Of a stretch of DNA of 64,000 bases, positions 1 through 10,388 are shown in pieces. The first letter of the stretch is position 1; the number at the start of each line of letters is the position of its first letter. Made by a program: the position numbers and the translations under genes. A model generated the notes under the pieces. It was given only the letters and a program-made list of their open reading frames with translations. It was not told the origin of the DNA and did not search any database. Source of the stretch: Styela clava (Eukaryota > Chordata > Ascidiacea > Stolidobranchia > Styelidae); the NCBI RefSeq assembly GCF_964204865.1, contig NC_135254.1:19163001-19227000 (forward strand), given 5' to 3'.

Positions 1-2515
1 CAGCCTACATTTACGAATGCCGTCAATCATGTTTTGTCGACGTACGATTGAATCACCTCATTGGCATACTCGACCAGTATAACACATGGAAGTTGGTCGC
101 AAGATGGTTGAGTTCATTTTGACGATCGAGTCGTGATTATAGCGCCGTTTGGTTAGGTACTGAGTGGTATAGAGTCGTGGGTCGAAGATAAGGAAGTTGA
201 GGGAGGTCGGACAGTGGGTCGAGGGTGGGAAATTTGAGGCAGATAGTGCAGTGAGTAGTGGAAAAAAGAGTTGAGGGAGATGGGGCAATGATTCGAGGAT
301 AAAGAGGTTTAAGGAAATGGGAAGGTTGGGGGAAATAGGAAAGTGGGTCGAGTATAAGACGGTAGAGGGAGCTAGGGCGAGGATAAGGAAGTTGAGGTAG
401 GTAGAGCAGTTGGCCGAGGCGAGGGAGACAGGGCAGAGGATTGAGAATATGAAAGTGGAGGGAGATAGGGCAGTGGGTCAAGGATTAGAGTTGGGATGAC
501 TGTATAACTTCACTGGCTCTAAAGTCTTGAAGGTTGCAAATCATTGGCGGGTAGCACGTATTTTAGAGAGTTAAAAACCAAAGGAATGGCCAATGAATCA
601 CATTTTTTCACCCAGAAATTTCAAGCAGTGCGCGAAGATTGATCATTTGAATACTATCAGCGTCATTAAACCATTTGCGCTCAGCATCAACTTTTTTACG
701 TTCTGTTGCCATTTCTCTAATTATAATCAACTATAGGCCTATTAAACGAGTGATTGTGAATTATATACTTGTTAGGTTATAGTATAATTTTAGTTTCTCA
801 AAACAAATTTTGTCACGTAAAAAATATATTCGTCAATAAAGCAAGCTGTTTTGTTGATATAATTCAGTGAAGCGTCGCGGGCCGAATCCGACCCGCGGGC
901 CGTAGTTGCAGACCCCTGATCTGAACCCTTCAATGAAAGTTTGATCATTTTACTGAGTCGGCCGATATTTGTCTCATCACTGCATTTAGAAATCACTGAT
1001 ACATTTACGCATAGACCGAATTCGATATGAAGATATCAAATATAATTGGCTTCATAACTGCAAACTCTCCCTTAACAACGAAACATTGCCATAATCCTAA
1101 GTGCTGAAAGAGCAACTCAAAAATACGATTTCAATCCATTCATTGCTAATAGACGGTTTACCAAGTATTTCATGGTTGCCGTAGTATATTAGTCAACTCA
1201 AAGGCGAGCAATGATGAAATACTAGTTGAATTGATATGACAAGACATTTTAAATTCTGGGGTCGGCCATGGATTGAGCGATGAGTGTTGCTCGGGAATTT
1301 TCCATTCTGAACCCCCTCCCTTTTGGAAAATCATGGCTGTTGCGCCCTTAGTTATAGATAATGTTATATTTGAATCACTACCACATTTCGACACCACCAT
1401 TGTCAATTTATTAGTGACGTCAATGCTTCTTCACAGATACAAAATTAACCAAGTCAGTTTTTAAGTGAACAAATAGCTCGCGGAGCCCTGAGGCTCCGTA
1501 CGGAGCACTAATAGGAGTGGGGATCAACGCCCGACAAAAGACTCATCTTCTCATCCTCATCGGATAGAAATACATCACTTAAACTATACATATAAGCGGA
1601 ATAACAGCGAATATTGTATAAAAATTGGTTTCACGTGTAGGCTATCTTACAGCAAAGCATCCAAAATTCATTAGAAAAAAAAAAAATATTCCCCCCGCCT
1701 ATCAGCGTTTCAAAATACAATTACAGATTAAGGCTAGAGGTAGAAAAATATCTTCGAGTTGCCGTCTCTCAAATTAAACCTCGATTTGATATGTTGTGTA
1801 TTTTACACAAAGCTTATAATTTGCATTAGTCATAATAAACGCTATTATTCACAATTTTGTGTGATAAGTTTCATATAATTTTGTGCAAGAAAAATGCTAG
1901 TGTCGACAATAGTCCTAAAATCAATAACTAATTACATGTTTACCAAATGCTTGGGTCGCGAGAAGTTAGAAAAAATTTTCTGGGGTCGCGCTTAAAACTA
2001 GTTGCGGACCCCTGGTTTAAATAACACGTCAGCATGCCTTCAGTGAATGATTGATAGCTGTACAGGTATAAATGCGTAAAACCAGTAAACAAACGTGATA
2101 GAAATGGTATGGGTTATAGATTGTCAATGTTAAACGCTCTCAGTAATGGTACCGTACCCAAAGCGACATTAGCGCCGCATTTGCAGCGCATATCCCACGG
2201 AGCACGGCGAGTTGGCAGAATCTCATGGTCCAGTGAGAATGACGTCATCGGAAACACCGCGCTCATTAAAATTTTAATGAACGATTATCAAAAATCTTGA
2301 CCATGTTTATCATGATAAAAATATCAAAATAGATGTAAAAAATATTCTATCCTCAAAACTGCACACGTCTACATTGAAAGATATCTAGAAAATTACAAAA
2401 AATGCAAATTTCTTCTCTGGTGATCACATTCACCATAAGAGCTAATGTCAAAATTGTTTTTTTTACATCACTTTCTTTTTGCGCGTAGAATGGGTTTTTA
2501 ATGAATAAGGTCTAT
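1..2515. other. Gene-poor spacer at left edge
   Basis: No coding exon could be supported. The stretch holds the tandem repeat listed separately (about 160-500). It also holds two sequences that look like the ends of hAT-type elements: around 868-915 (rich in CGCGGGCC and ending TTGCAGACCCCTG) and around 1950-2013 (GGGGTCGCG repeats ending GCGGACCCCTG). Their opposite ends were not found. Short palindromes lie at 1478-1507 (GGAGCC/GGCTCC). The rest is AT-rich sequence in which I see nothing specific. Confidence 0.5.
160..500. repeat. Degenerate ~37-bp tandem repeat, purine-rich on + strand
   Basis: Units resembling GTGGGTCGAGGATAAGGAAG followed by TTGAGGGAGATAGGGCA recur with substitutions and indels about nine times. 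Phrases such as 'gtgggtcgag', 'gaggataagg' and 'gagggagat.gggca' repeat at roughly 27-40 base intervals. The + strand is strongly purine-rich, so the opposite strand gives long low-complexity open frames rich in Pro, Leu and Tyr. Those frames are by-products of the repeat, not genes. Confidence 0.7.
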
Positions 2516-3716
2516 TGGCAATTAGGTGTATTGTTTTTTTTGACGCCCGGTGTGTTTTCGTACCTAAATGATGACTATACTCTATGAATCTTTTTATTAT
2601 GTTTCATTTATTAGACAACAAGCTTTATGTAGTATCACATCAAATGTGATGTTTTCTTCTAAAATAGAAATGTCATGTTACTTCGCAATCCAAGAATATA
2701 GTTTTTGCAGTTGTAGCGTACCGGTAGTCTATGAAATAATTATAAAAGTTCAGAATATCTTCCAATATGGTCTGATGTCAAGTTTCCTCTCAATATTCAT
2801 TTCAATTCATACTATTTTGTTCTATTTATTAATTATCCTCCAATGAGACGGTTAATACAACCAAATACTAGCTACTTACAATTTACAAAACAGGCTGAAA
2901 ATTAACTTATGACAGGCATTTTAAAAGACGATAAACAATTCTATATGTGCACAACATTCGAACAGTACTGATGATAGCTAATCCCATGATAAAACTTAAA
3001 ATACAACACTACATGAACTGCAATGGCATCACACTCAAACCACAACATGATCACACTGTCCAGCACAAAACATCTAACCAATCCCAATCCAACAGTCACA
3101 AAACCACAACAAACATCTCCGATCACCCACCGGAGACCAGAGGCACTACCACAGACACAAAACAGCCAACGTCCAACCAAACACAACCACACTCAGACAA
3201 CTGCACCCTGCCAACCCACAGCACACGCCAACATGCCACACCCCAAAAGACGCCAACATGCGTCACAGCGCACCCGTGTCCCTAATGCCAAAACACCAAA
3301 CACGGAAACAACATCACATGACATCAGCCAACAGACAAAACAAGGTCCGTCACACAGTTAAGTATGTCTGCATCGAAAGGATATCAATTTCCACACAACT
3401 TTGCTCGACATTTCAACTGCAAAATAAAGAAAACAATGTCAGCGATTCGGTTTCTGCTTTGTTGAAAATGCATGTAAATTGTACGCACCTGATTTTTAGT
3501 TGAAGATGTAGGAAGATTCTACGCAACGCAACAGAGATCATGTTCGCAACACAGCCAACTCAAACAAAACGGGCATTCTCCCAACTACACTCCCACGACA
3601 GTACAAGTTTGGTATAACTTACCATGGCATATTGTGTGTAGTGTAGCTACAAAATGGGAAATGATAAGTCCGCATTCGCAAACGTACCCAGGGTTGATAT
3701 AACTAAAATGAAAGTT
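2516..3716 (-). repeat. 3' flank of copy A, paralogous to the flanks of copies B and C, with an AC-rich insertion
   Basis: From 'attaggtgta' at 2516 the sequence matches the 3' flank of copy B (from about 26414) and, more weakly, copy C (from about 33380). An example is the shared phrase CGTACCTAAATGATGAC. The match is interrupted between about 2701 and 3361 by a segment absent from B. The second half of this segment (about 2990-3360) is extremely A+C-rich on the + strand and gives overlapping Thr/Pro/Gln/His-rich open frames. After 3362 the paralogy resumes. No coding exon is supported here. Confidence 0.7.
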
Positions 3717-4853
3717 TTAAATTTTTACCGGGTTTATAGCTGTTGACCTTCGCAACCTTTTCTTTACTGGCCTTAGCTTACTGTAGGCTCCGGCTAACCC
3801 AACGCCGCAAATTGCTTTTCAAAACCAGCAGTTCCCGCACCTCCGCTTGATCCTAAACTAAAAAAACGTTATTATGTATCAAATGTAACACAGATTAAGT
3901 CAAAAATGAAAAAAAAAGAATAAAGAAATAATTAAATATCTACCTTCCAAAACCAAACTACCGATTTCCCCTTTTAACTCGTTTGCAATAGCATTTAGTC
4001 CGTTAAAATTTTGTGCTATAAATACGCAATTATCGTCCAATGCATCACCATTTGCCCTTAGCTAAATTAGAAGATTTGTGTCAAGTCAGTATTAGAAAAG
4101 CTTTCGAATTCATATTGGACAATAATAAGGTGAATAGGATTATAATGTTCATTTCAGATTCTTTTTTCCTTTCTGTATACACTAATTATTCAAATTTTCA
4201 ACGATATAATAATTGTTATGACAGTATCAAACGAGAACATATGTGTAACGGTTCCATTACATTTGAACCCACGTACATTTGAACCCATGACAATTGCACC
4301 TGCATACTATTGCACCTATGAAAATTTTGTTGTTGTGCGGATAGTTGAACCCATACTAACCCTAACCCATGGGTTTCAGCACCCGCATATTAATTGAACC
4401 CGCGGATATAGACATGGGTTCAAATGTACGTGGGTTCAAATGTACGGTCACCATGTGTAACACAAGTTTTATTTGCTCTTAATTCTGTTGTGTTAACGTT
4501 CCGTGCACCAGGCAGCTCCAACGGCGTATGTAATCACGCCAATATCCCGTAATTTATCAGCGTTCCTCGATACGTGATTTTTGTCGGTGGCTCTGCAAAA
4601 ATGTCAGACGGTGATGGAAATTCTACATAAATAAATCGACCTCCACGGGTGATGATATAAATAATCACCGCAAACTTTAAATTTGCACTTTAAACCTGCA
4701 AATTACTTACGTTCCGTCAGTGAGTAAAAAAATACCTTGTTTCGTTGTCTTTTTGTTGTAGTTTGTAGTGTTCTGGAAATCGATAGCTGCTTTTTTCAAT
4801 GATTTACCAGTAAATGCCATGTGTCCGTGCAAAGTAATCTCATCAACGGCAGA
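3717..4853 (-). pseudogene. Copy A: 3' fragment of the integrin alpha-I-like gene, broken
   Basis: This fragment matches exons 7-10 of copies B and C: 4711-4853, 4477-4592, 3944-4061 and 3717-3852. It carries the second half of the I domain (segment ending LLTDG, then the RDIGVITYAVG segment, then the DDNCVF...LVLEG helix). Lesions are visible against B and C. Exon 8 has one extra base (116 vs 115 nt), which leads to a stop. The donor after exon 8 is GC instead of GT. Exon 10 lacks one base after CAATTTGCG. Exons 1-6 are absent: homology with B fades at about 4935. A 203-bp transposon lies in the intron after exon 8. This is a partial duplicate about 22 kb from B, on the far side of the SLC46 gene. 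Confidence 0.85.
4250..4452. mobile_element. MITE, 203 bp, ~40-bp inverted ends, perfect 9-bp target duplication
   Basis: The left end GGTTCCATTACATTTGAACC mirrors the right end, which closes in GGTTCAAATGTACGGTCACC. The motif CATTTGAACCCACGTACATT occurs at the left and its reverse complement at the right. The flanks 4241-4249 and 4453-4461 are both ATGTGTAAC. Copies B (about 27520) and C (about 34378) have the same intron position without the element, so they act as natural empty sites. No coding capacity. The 9-bp duplication and GGT ends do not by themselves decide the superfamily. Confidence 0.9.
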
Positions 4854-4935
4854 CTGTAAAATAATCGTTAATAAATTATTACACTTTCACAGAAAATTTG
4901 TGTTGCAGGAATATACAGTAGGCTACTCTTGAACG

Positions 4936-5383
4936 ACAAATGCATGCAACGACGTTTGAATAGCCTTTAGCTGGCAGCGATGGTGGTTGGTTTCAATGTT
5001 CCATATTTCATTTAAACGCAATTTATGATTTAATGCAGTTAGACATATGGCATTTATCAAGTCAAATCGTTCGTCACTATTTCCCATATATACTGAGTTG
5101 AGACTAAGTAACTCATCGACTGATAGTTTAGAGTGTACATCACATAAATAGCTTCATATTCAGTCGTATATATTTTCATATGACGTTGTATGTACATTCC
5201 TTTAATGGCTGTATATGTATATCGAGTTGGCTGTATAAGTCACTGACATTGGCTGAGTATGTACACTACTTGAATGGCTGTACATGTATATCGTATTGGC
5301 TGCATTTGACATTGACTTTTGTGTATTGATTTGACTGTATATGCTTATGACATTACCTTTCGTGTATTTCTTTGACTGTACAG
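4936..5383. repeat. Spacer with loose tandem repetition
   Basis: Phrases such as GGCTGTATATGTATATCG, GGCTGTACATGTATATCG and TTTGACTGTA recur at 50-70 base spacing between about 5160 and 5383. This looks like a decayed tandem repeat. The paralogy with copy B ends just before it (about 4935). It runs up to the acceptor of the next exon-like segment. Confidence 0.45.
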
Positions 5384-6102
5384 GATGGCTTTGCCTATAT
5401 TGAAAATGCTCTTAGAAAATATTCTGAAATTCTCATTCAACAGCCCACCACAGGAGGGAGAAAAGCAATTATCACTCTCCACAACATCTCGCGCAAAGAG
5501 ACTAAAGATCCATTCAGTAATACTCGATTGATTGGTGATTCAAGCACGTTTAAACAAGGTGAAAAAATCTTTTCATGGAACGCAACAAATGTGTCTGACG
5601 TTACAAGGGCAAAGCTATATGTCTGCTACCTTGGTATAAGCATATCTTTTATCGGAGCTTTTATAATATGGTGCCGTTAAATATAATTTTTGGGTATTGT
5701 TAAACCTGCGGTGTTCGGATCGATCACTAATATTTTAATTCACACTATGAAGAACAAGCCGGTAATATTCCTAAAGCATGGGAGAATTTCGAACTTGTTA
5801 CGTTTCCCTAATTATAAGTCAGACTTGGACTCATAAGATTACAAGTTTCTTTTGTAGTTGTGGATTATTTTGTGAATATTAACAATCAGAAGGACTTTGA
5901 AGAAATCTTCCTGAACCTGAAACAGAGGAAAGAACAACAGCAACGCGGCAGTGTATTGACAGCTACATGCCGTGTTTTCGACGATGTGTAATGTACACAA
6001 GGGTACGTAGGGTTTACTGGCAAATGTACCGTTGATATTTCGAATGAAAGCATGCTCAAGTTCAATACACGCATTTCAGTCATCGATACCTTATGCTTGT
6101 AA
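5384..6102 (+). pseudogene. Broken plus-strand gene fragment ending in an EGF-like module; product not recognised
   Basis: Two exon-like segments join in phase: 5384-5633 (after TGTACAG, before GTATAAG) and 5858 onward (after TTTTGTAG). The frame encodes a polar stretch (DGFAYIENALRKYSEIL..., about 83 aa) and then VDYFVNINNQ...NLKQRKEQQQ. It reaches a TAA at 5989-5991. Directly after that stop, in the same frame, comes CTQGYVGFTGKC, the typical end of an EGF-like domain, preceded by a cysteine before the stop. The frame closes at 6100-6102. The stop inside a disulfide module suggests a pseudogene or a sequence error. No upstream exons were identified. I cannot assign a family to the N-terminal part. 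Confidence 0.45.
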
Positions 6103-7659
6103 AGGGTGTTTCTCAAATCTCACTTTTTTGCATTAGGAGCGGTGGCTATCTACAACAGATACTTGTTCTTATTCAGAACAGCCTCAAAGTTTGTCCGTCG
6201 TGTACTTGAGGAATATTTCTTTCGTAGATTTTTTGAATTTCTGATTAGAACGAATGGTAGATTTACGTGATTCGCCATTCAGATTTGTGTTTGTTAACTT
6301 AATATGAGCAAGCTCAAACATTGTACCCTAACTTTATTTGTATGCAAATTAGATTAGGTCACTAACTTCAAATATAATGATTTTGAACATATATGTAGTA
6401 CGTTTTTAAATATTCTCGAGGACGTAGGTAGATACTCATATAGTGTTCATTTTGAGGAAATAGCCTAATTTATTTATCTTTAAAAATTTGCTAAATTGTG
6501 TCCTATCATTGTAATTTTCAGTTTGATTTTTGATTTTAGTCTTACAATAGCAAAGTATATGAATTGAAGATGTCAGATACATAATGTTGATGTTGACATT
6601 TTTTGTCCTAACTTTAAGCGACTTGCTATTCAATTGACTACTTCACAATATATCGATTGAAAACAATTTTGAGCAAATTTATTTACCAGGGAATAATTTA
6701 TTTATTGCAGTTTGATAGCGAGTGCAGTACTAATCAATAATAGTTATATGACAACTGAATTAGGATCAGGTTTGTATTGTTTTGCGACGATAAATTCTAT
6801 TCTATGGTTTCGAATGAAATGATGTTTTCGACATGTCCAAAATTCAGTAGTATATCTTTTCGTTACAAAAAATTACGATACACGTCTTTGTAAAATATGA
6901 GACGTGATGATACACAAATTTTGCGCATTGCATGCTATTTTGACAACAATACCAAATTAGAAATAATAATATAAAAAAATACCTGCTGAAAAAATTCAAG
7001 GGGGGTATAATTGATAGAGTATGTTTAAACTTTAAAGTTCAAACAACTGAAACTATTATATATATGAATATATATAAATATAACTAGAATTTTCTGTTTA
7101 GCTCCTCCGAATCACTATCTTTGAGCGGTTACAACCAGTAAATAATCTACGAATAACTTTATTTATACTTTTCCTAATGAAACGAATGAAAGAACCAGCA
7201 ATGTGCAAAAAGGAACGTCACGCTAATAACCGTATTGCGTAAGTCATTTTTAGCGGTTTTGAGAAAAACGTAAAATACTTCCTAATGATATTGCTATGCC
7301 ATTGAGAGTCAATAATTTGCCATAGTTCAATTTTTTGATCGTAGCCGGTTTAAGTTAATTTGTATGACGCAGTCATGTGACGTCAAAATGGCGCACTGTG
7401 ACTTAGGCAGAAATGTGTCTATGACTTGGGGACATAAGCAATTTTGCAATTTGACTATATGCACCAGTCCTAAAAACCAAACAACCTAAAAACGAATGTA
7501 ATTCTTAGTATCTACGATGTCTAATCCCCAAAATAGCTAATCTGTTTCAATTTGAAAATATATATTTCACCAATATAACACGCTCTGCACATCCACCGAA
7601 ATAAGACTAAGATTAAATATAAAGATTAAAACAGTAATGTAGGAAATTAGGATAGAATT

Positions 7660-7850
7660 AACATTTTTATCCCGGGGGAGAGAAAGCCGATAAGACGGCT
7701 TAATCATATGGCGAACCACGGCCTCTCGTCCGGTTAGGGTATGGGATTAGTTAGCTAGTTATTTGTTTTCGGAAGCATAGACTTGATGGTGGAGGAAGCC
7801 GTAACCGACCAGCGGTTACGTGAACCACCCACCCTAACCCTTATATAGTA
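7660..7850 (-). repeat. SINE family 1, partial, minus orientation
   Basis: Matches the reverse complement of the 3' half of the full SINE at 55051-55380. Shared phrases include AAGACGGCTTAATCATATGG, CCACGGCCTCTCGTCC, and GGAGGAAGCCGTAACCGACC followed by AGCGGTTACGTGAACCACCC. The tRNA-like head is missing. Confidence 0.75.
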
Positions 7851-8345
7851 GCCAACCAAAGTGAATTGAACTCAGTCAGTGAATATCACAAATGCACGCC
7901 TTCCTATACTGTAGTATAAATTCGAATTTATAAGCGCTAAGCTAGAATCTGAGTTGCAAACACTCGAAAATCCTTAGACGAGGTTATTTTGCCTTTGTGG
8001 CGTCACAATAGTCATGTCAATTGGACAAATTTGCATGTCATACAAAATCTTCATTTTTATGGGTTTCGGAATTCTTAAAATAAAATCTGAGTTAACAGAC
8101 AGGTGCGCAGCATTACACAAATATCTATTTTATAAAAAAACTCAAAACCGCCAAAAATGACTCACGCAATTCGGTTATTAGCCTGACAAATTATGTTGTT
8201 ATTCTATAATTTTAAATGATATTTAATTACATCAGTGAAACTATCAGGCAGGCGTTCGACTGATAGATTTGCGTTCTGTGAGGCGTAATGACTCTGACAA
8301 ACCTACCATTCATCATTTCAAAAAAGTCCTGGCTGGTCGTTGAAA

Positions 8346-8405
8346 ATGTGGCACATCGTACTAGGCGTTAGAAATACACTTGTCACCGCACCTCTGATTA
8401 TTTTG
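8346..8405 (+). repeat. SINE family 1, head fragment
   Basis: The segment GTGGCACATCGTACTAGGCG followed by TTAGAAATACACTTGTCACC parallels the first 60 bases of the SINE at 55051 (GTGTGGAGCATTGTGCTAAG, then TGTTAGGAATACGCTCGCCA). Only the A-box side of the tRNA-like head is present. Confidence 0.6.
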
Positions 8406-8629
8406 ACTATAAAAAGAAGATATTATGCAGCTTTTATAGTATATTACTATGTTTACCGTGAACTCAAATTGAATAACTGCTTTATGTAATACCATACGTG
8501 TAACTTAAGCAACATCAAGAACCGGATATGCCACACGTGAATATCGATACAGGGTACAATTTATATCGACAAACGGGATTCCAACCTGCAACAATAGACT
8601 GAATGATGACCATGTACTATTTATTCAAT

Positions 8630-8795
8630 GTACATTTGGGGGCGCTCTCGTAGTATGTGAACCAAGATGGCGGACACCGGAATATAGTATGTGTACCAGG
8701 TTACGGTTAGGCCATAATTTTATTTCAATTCCCCTTATTTTAATTCTATTACGGGTTCGGGGACTAGCTAAGTGACTCGCGTAGCCGTCGTGAGA
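8630..8795. mobile_element. ACTCCCGTAG-family MITE, truncated copy
   Basis: Contains the left arm (TCTCGTAGTATGTGAACCAA, then GATGGCGGACACCGGAA) and the central GGTTAGGCCATAATTTTATT tract also found at 11975, 13383, 14971, 43599 and 53919. It ends in GACTCGCGTAG without the mirrored right arm, so it is a truncated or rearranged copy. The minus-strand open frame across it is a by-product. Confidence 0.75.
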
Positions 8796-9719
8796 CTTGG
8801 AGGAAGAAATATCAGATCTCATATAGGATGCATTTAGAAATAAATAAAAGTAATATCATAACACAAAAAATACTAACAACAGAAATAACACAACGACACA
8901 TATGTACACTTCGTTTCCAACAACCACCAAAATGTTTCATCCGGCCCACTTGTGCCTGTAGAATTTACGACTATAGTGTTTAGGGATATAAATTATCGTT
9001 GAAAATGTCCATGAAAATAACGATTCGTCAGCTAAAATATAGACCGTAATCCCCCATATATTATCTGCATCTGAATATAATGTGGAAAACGAGCCACATA
9101 TACGTTAAACTCGTACATCCGAATTATTTATATCATTCTAAAACCCTAGCGTCACTGCCAAGACTAGCGCCTGATATATCAGCGTTTAGCGTAAATCTTC
9201 TAATTTTATTTACTCCATCTTCTGCTTACCTAATATACCTAATGCTTACTTACCATCAGTGAAACGAGAAGGCAGTTGATTGACTGGTAGATTTGCGGCA
9301 ATGTCGAAAACACATTTCCTGAGCACCACGATTATATTCATGATGATAGATATGTAGGGAAAATGTAGGGAAAATATTGAGGTTTTTTCATGAAGCAATA
9401 GACAAATGATACCAAGAAATGGCGCATAGGGCACACGATTTTTGAGAGGAAAGTAGTATTTATTGCTTATCGATCTCGATCGGTAAGTATGTTGATAGGT
9501 ATTGGTCTGTTTGTGTGTTTGTCTGTTAGACACTTTCGTATTTTACGCGATATCTCACGAAAGCGAGATTGAACTTATGTGCATTTACCATATCTCGGAC
9601 CAGAAGCTTATTGATTTTGAATAAATTATGTCGTATAATTAGCAAGTTATTAATTAATTAGTGATGTGGAAGATCGATAAGTCGGCGGTCTCTGATCGCT
9701 ATCTCGTGTTTACTATTAA

Positions 9720-10016
9720 TTGAATTTTGAAGTATTTCACATTACACAAATAGCCAACGGCAATATATTGAAGAGTAGGTTATACATAAAAGTCTGTTTA
9801 AAGTATCTAACTCAATTAGGCAATATATTCCATGTTTTCATAAGTGATTTGAGTGGACATGAAGATAGTTATTGGGGCGTCTTCATAGAATGTAATTCGG
9901 GAAAAAATACTGTAAAAGTACCAATGATTCCAACAGAGTTTGAAATGAAATTTAATGCAAGTTTTCCATCTTTCACAGATCACCTGGCTGACAAACTCCA
10001 TGCCAGAGTTAAGTGA
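9720..10016 (+). CDS. Putative terminal exon, product unknown
   Basis: An open frame of 98 codons with ordinary-looking amino acid content (for example HEDSYWGVFIECNSG and MIPTEFEMKFNASFPSF) that ends in TGA at 10014-10016. It starts at a TTG with no upstream ATG in frame, so if real it would be an internal or last exon. A credible acceptor within it is the AAAG near 9790. I found no partner exons and recognise no domain. The SLC46 gene starts 370 bases downstream on the same strand in a separate frame. It may be a chance frame. Confidence 0.3.
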   Translation: MNFEVFHITQIANGNILKSRLYIKVCLKYLTQLGNIFHVFISDLSGHEDSYWGVFIECNSGKNTVKVPMIPTEFEMKFNASFPSFTDHLADKLHARVK

Positions 10017-10388
10017 ATGAAATTATCTTTTAATAATATATATGATGACGATATGATATATAGAGCTACAAGCTAACAAAAAATCCAACAGTTAGGAGAT
10101 ATTTTATATTTTCACCAATTCGTTAAATAGCTATGAAGTTTAATATAACATTGACGATGCAGTCAAGTGAGCACAGAAGAGATAAAATAGGCCCAATAAG
10201 CCCTTCATGGAAGAGACCATTCTAATTACGATTGAGACCACATATCCATTCCTACTGTCTGTATATACATTTGATATAAATTTTTGTTTCATGTAGGCTG
10301 CACAATTTGATAGTAGGAGTGGGACAAATTTAGGTTACTAGTTTTATGTGTAATAACATAGCGTGTAGGGTTTCCTTCTACAGCCTTA

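Larger units (their letters stand above)
6103..10388. other. Long intergenic stretch with SINE and MITE pieces
   Basis: Between the broken EGF-like fragment and the first exon of the SLC46 gene. It contains a minus-oriented SINE piece (7660-7850), a SINE head (8346-8405), a fragment of the ACTCCCGTAG MITE family (8630-8795) and one open frame that may be an exon (9720-10016), each listed separately. AT microsatellite-like sequence lies near 7055-7085. The remainder shows no recognisable coding or RNA feature. Confidence 0.5.

Noticed and set aside
58..481. Two overlapping minus-strand open frames rich in Pro, Leu and Tyr
   Set aside because: They read the purine-rich tandem repeat; composition and periodicity explain them.
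2947..3361. Thr/Pro/Gln/His-rich open frames on the + strand and a Val/Cys-rich one on the - strand
   Set aside because: They lie in the A+C-biased block where stop codons are depleted by composition; no splice signals or domains.
8625..8822. Repeated peptides like KIRKIGIKLWPNPNLVHILRSG (also at 11965, 13435, 14974, 53844)
   Set aside because: The same peptide appears wherever the ACTCCCGTAG MITE occurs, on either strand and with stops; it is a translation of the repeat, not a protein family.
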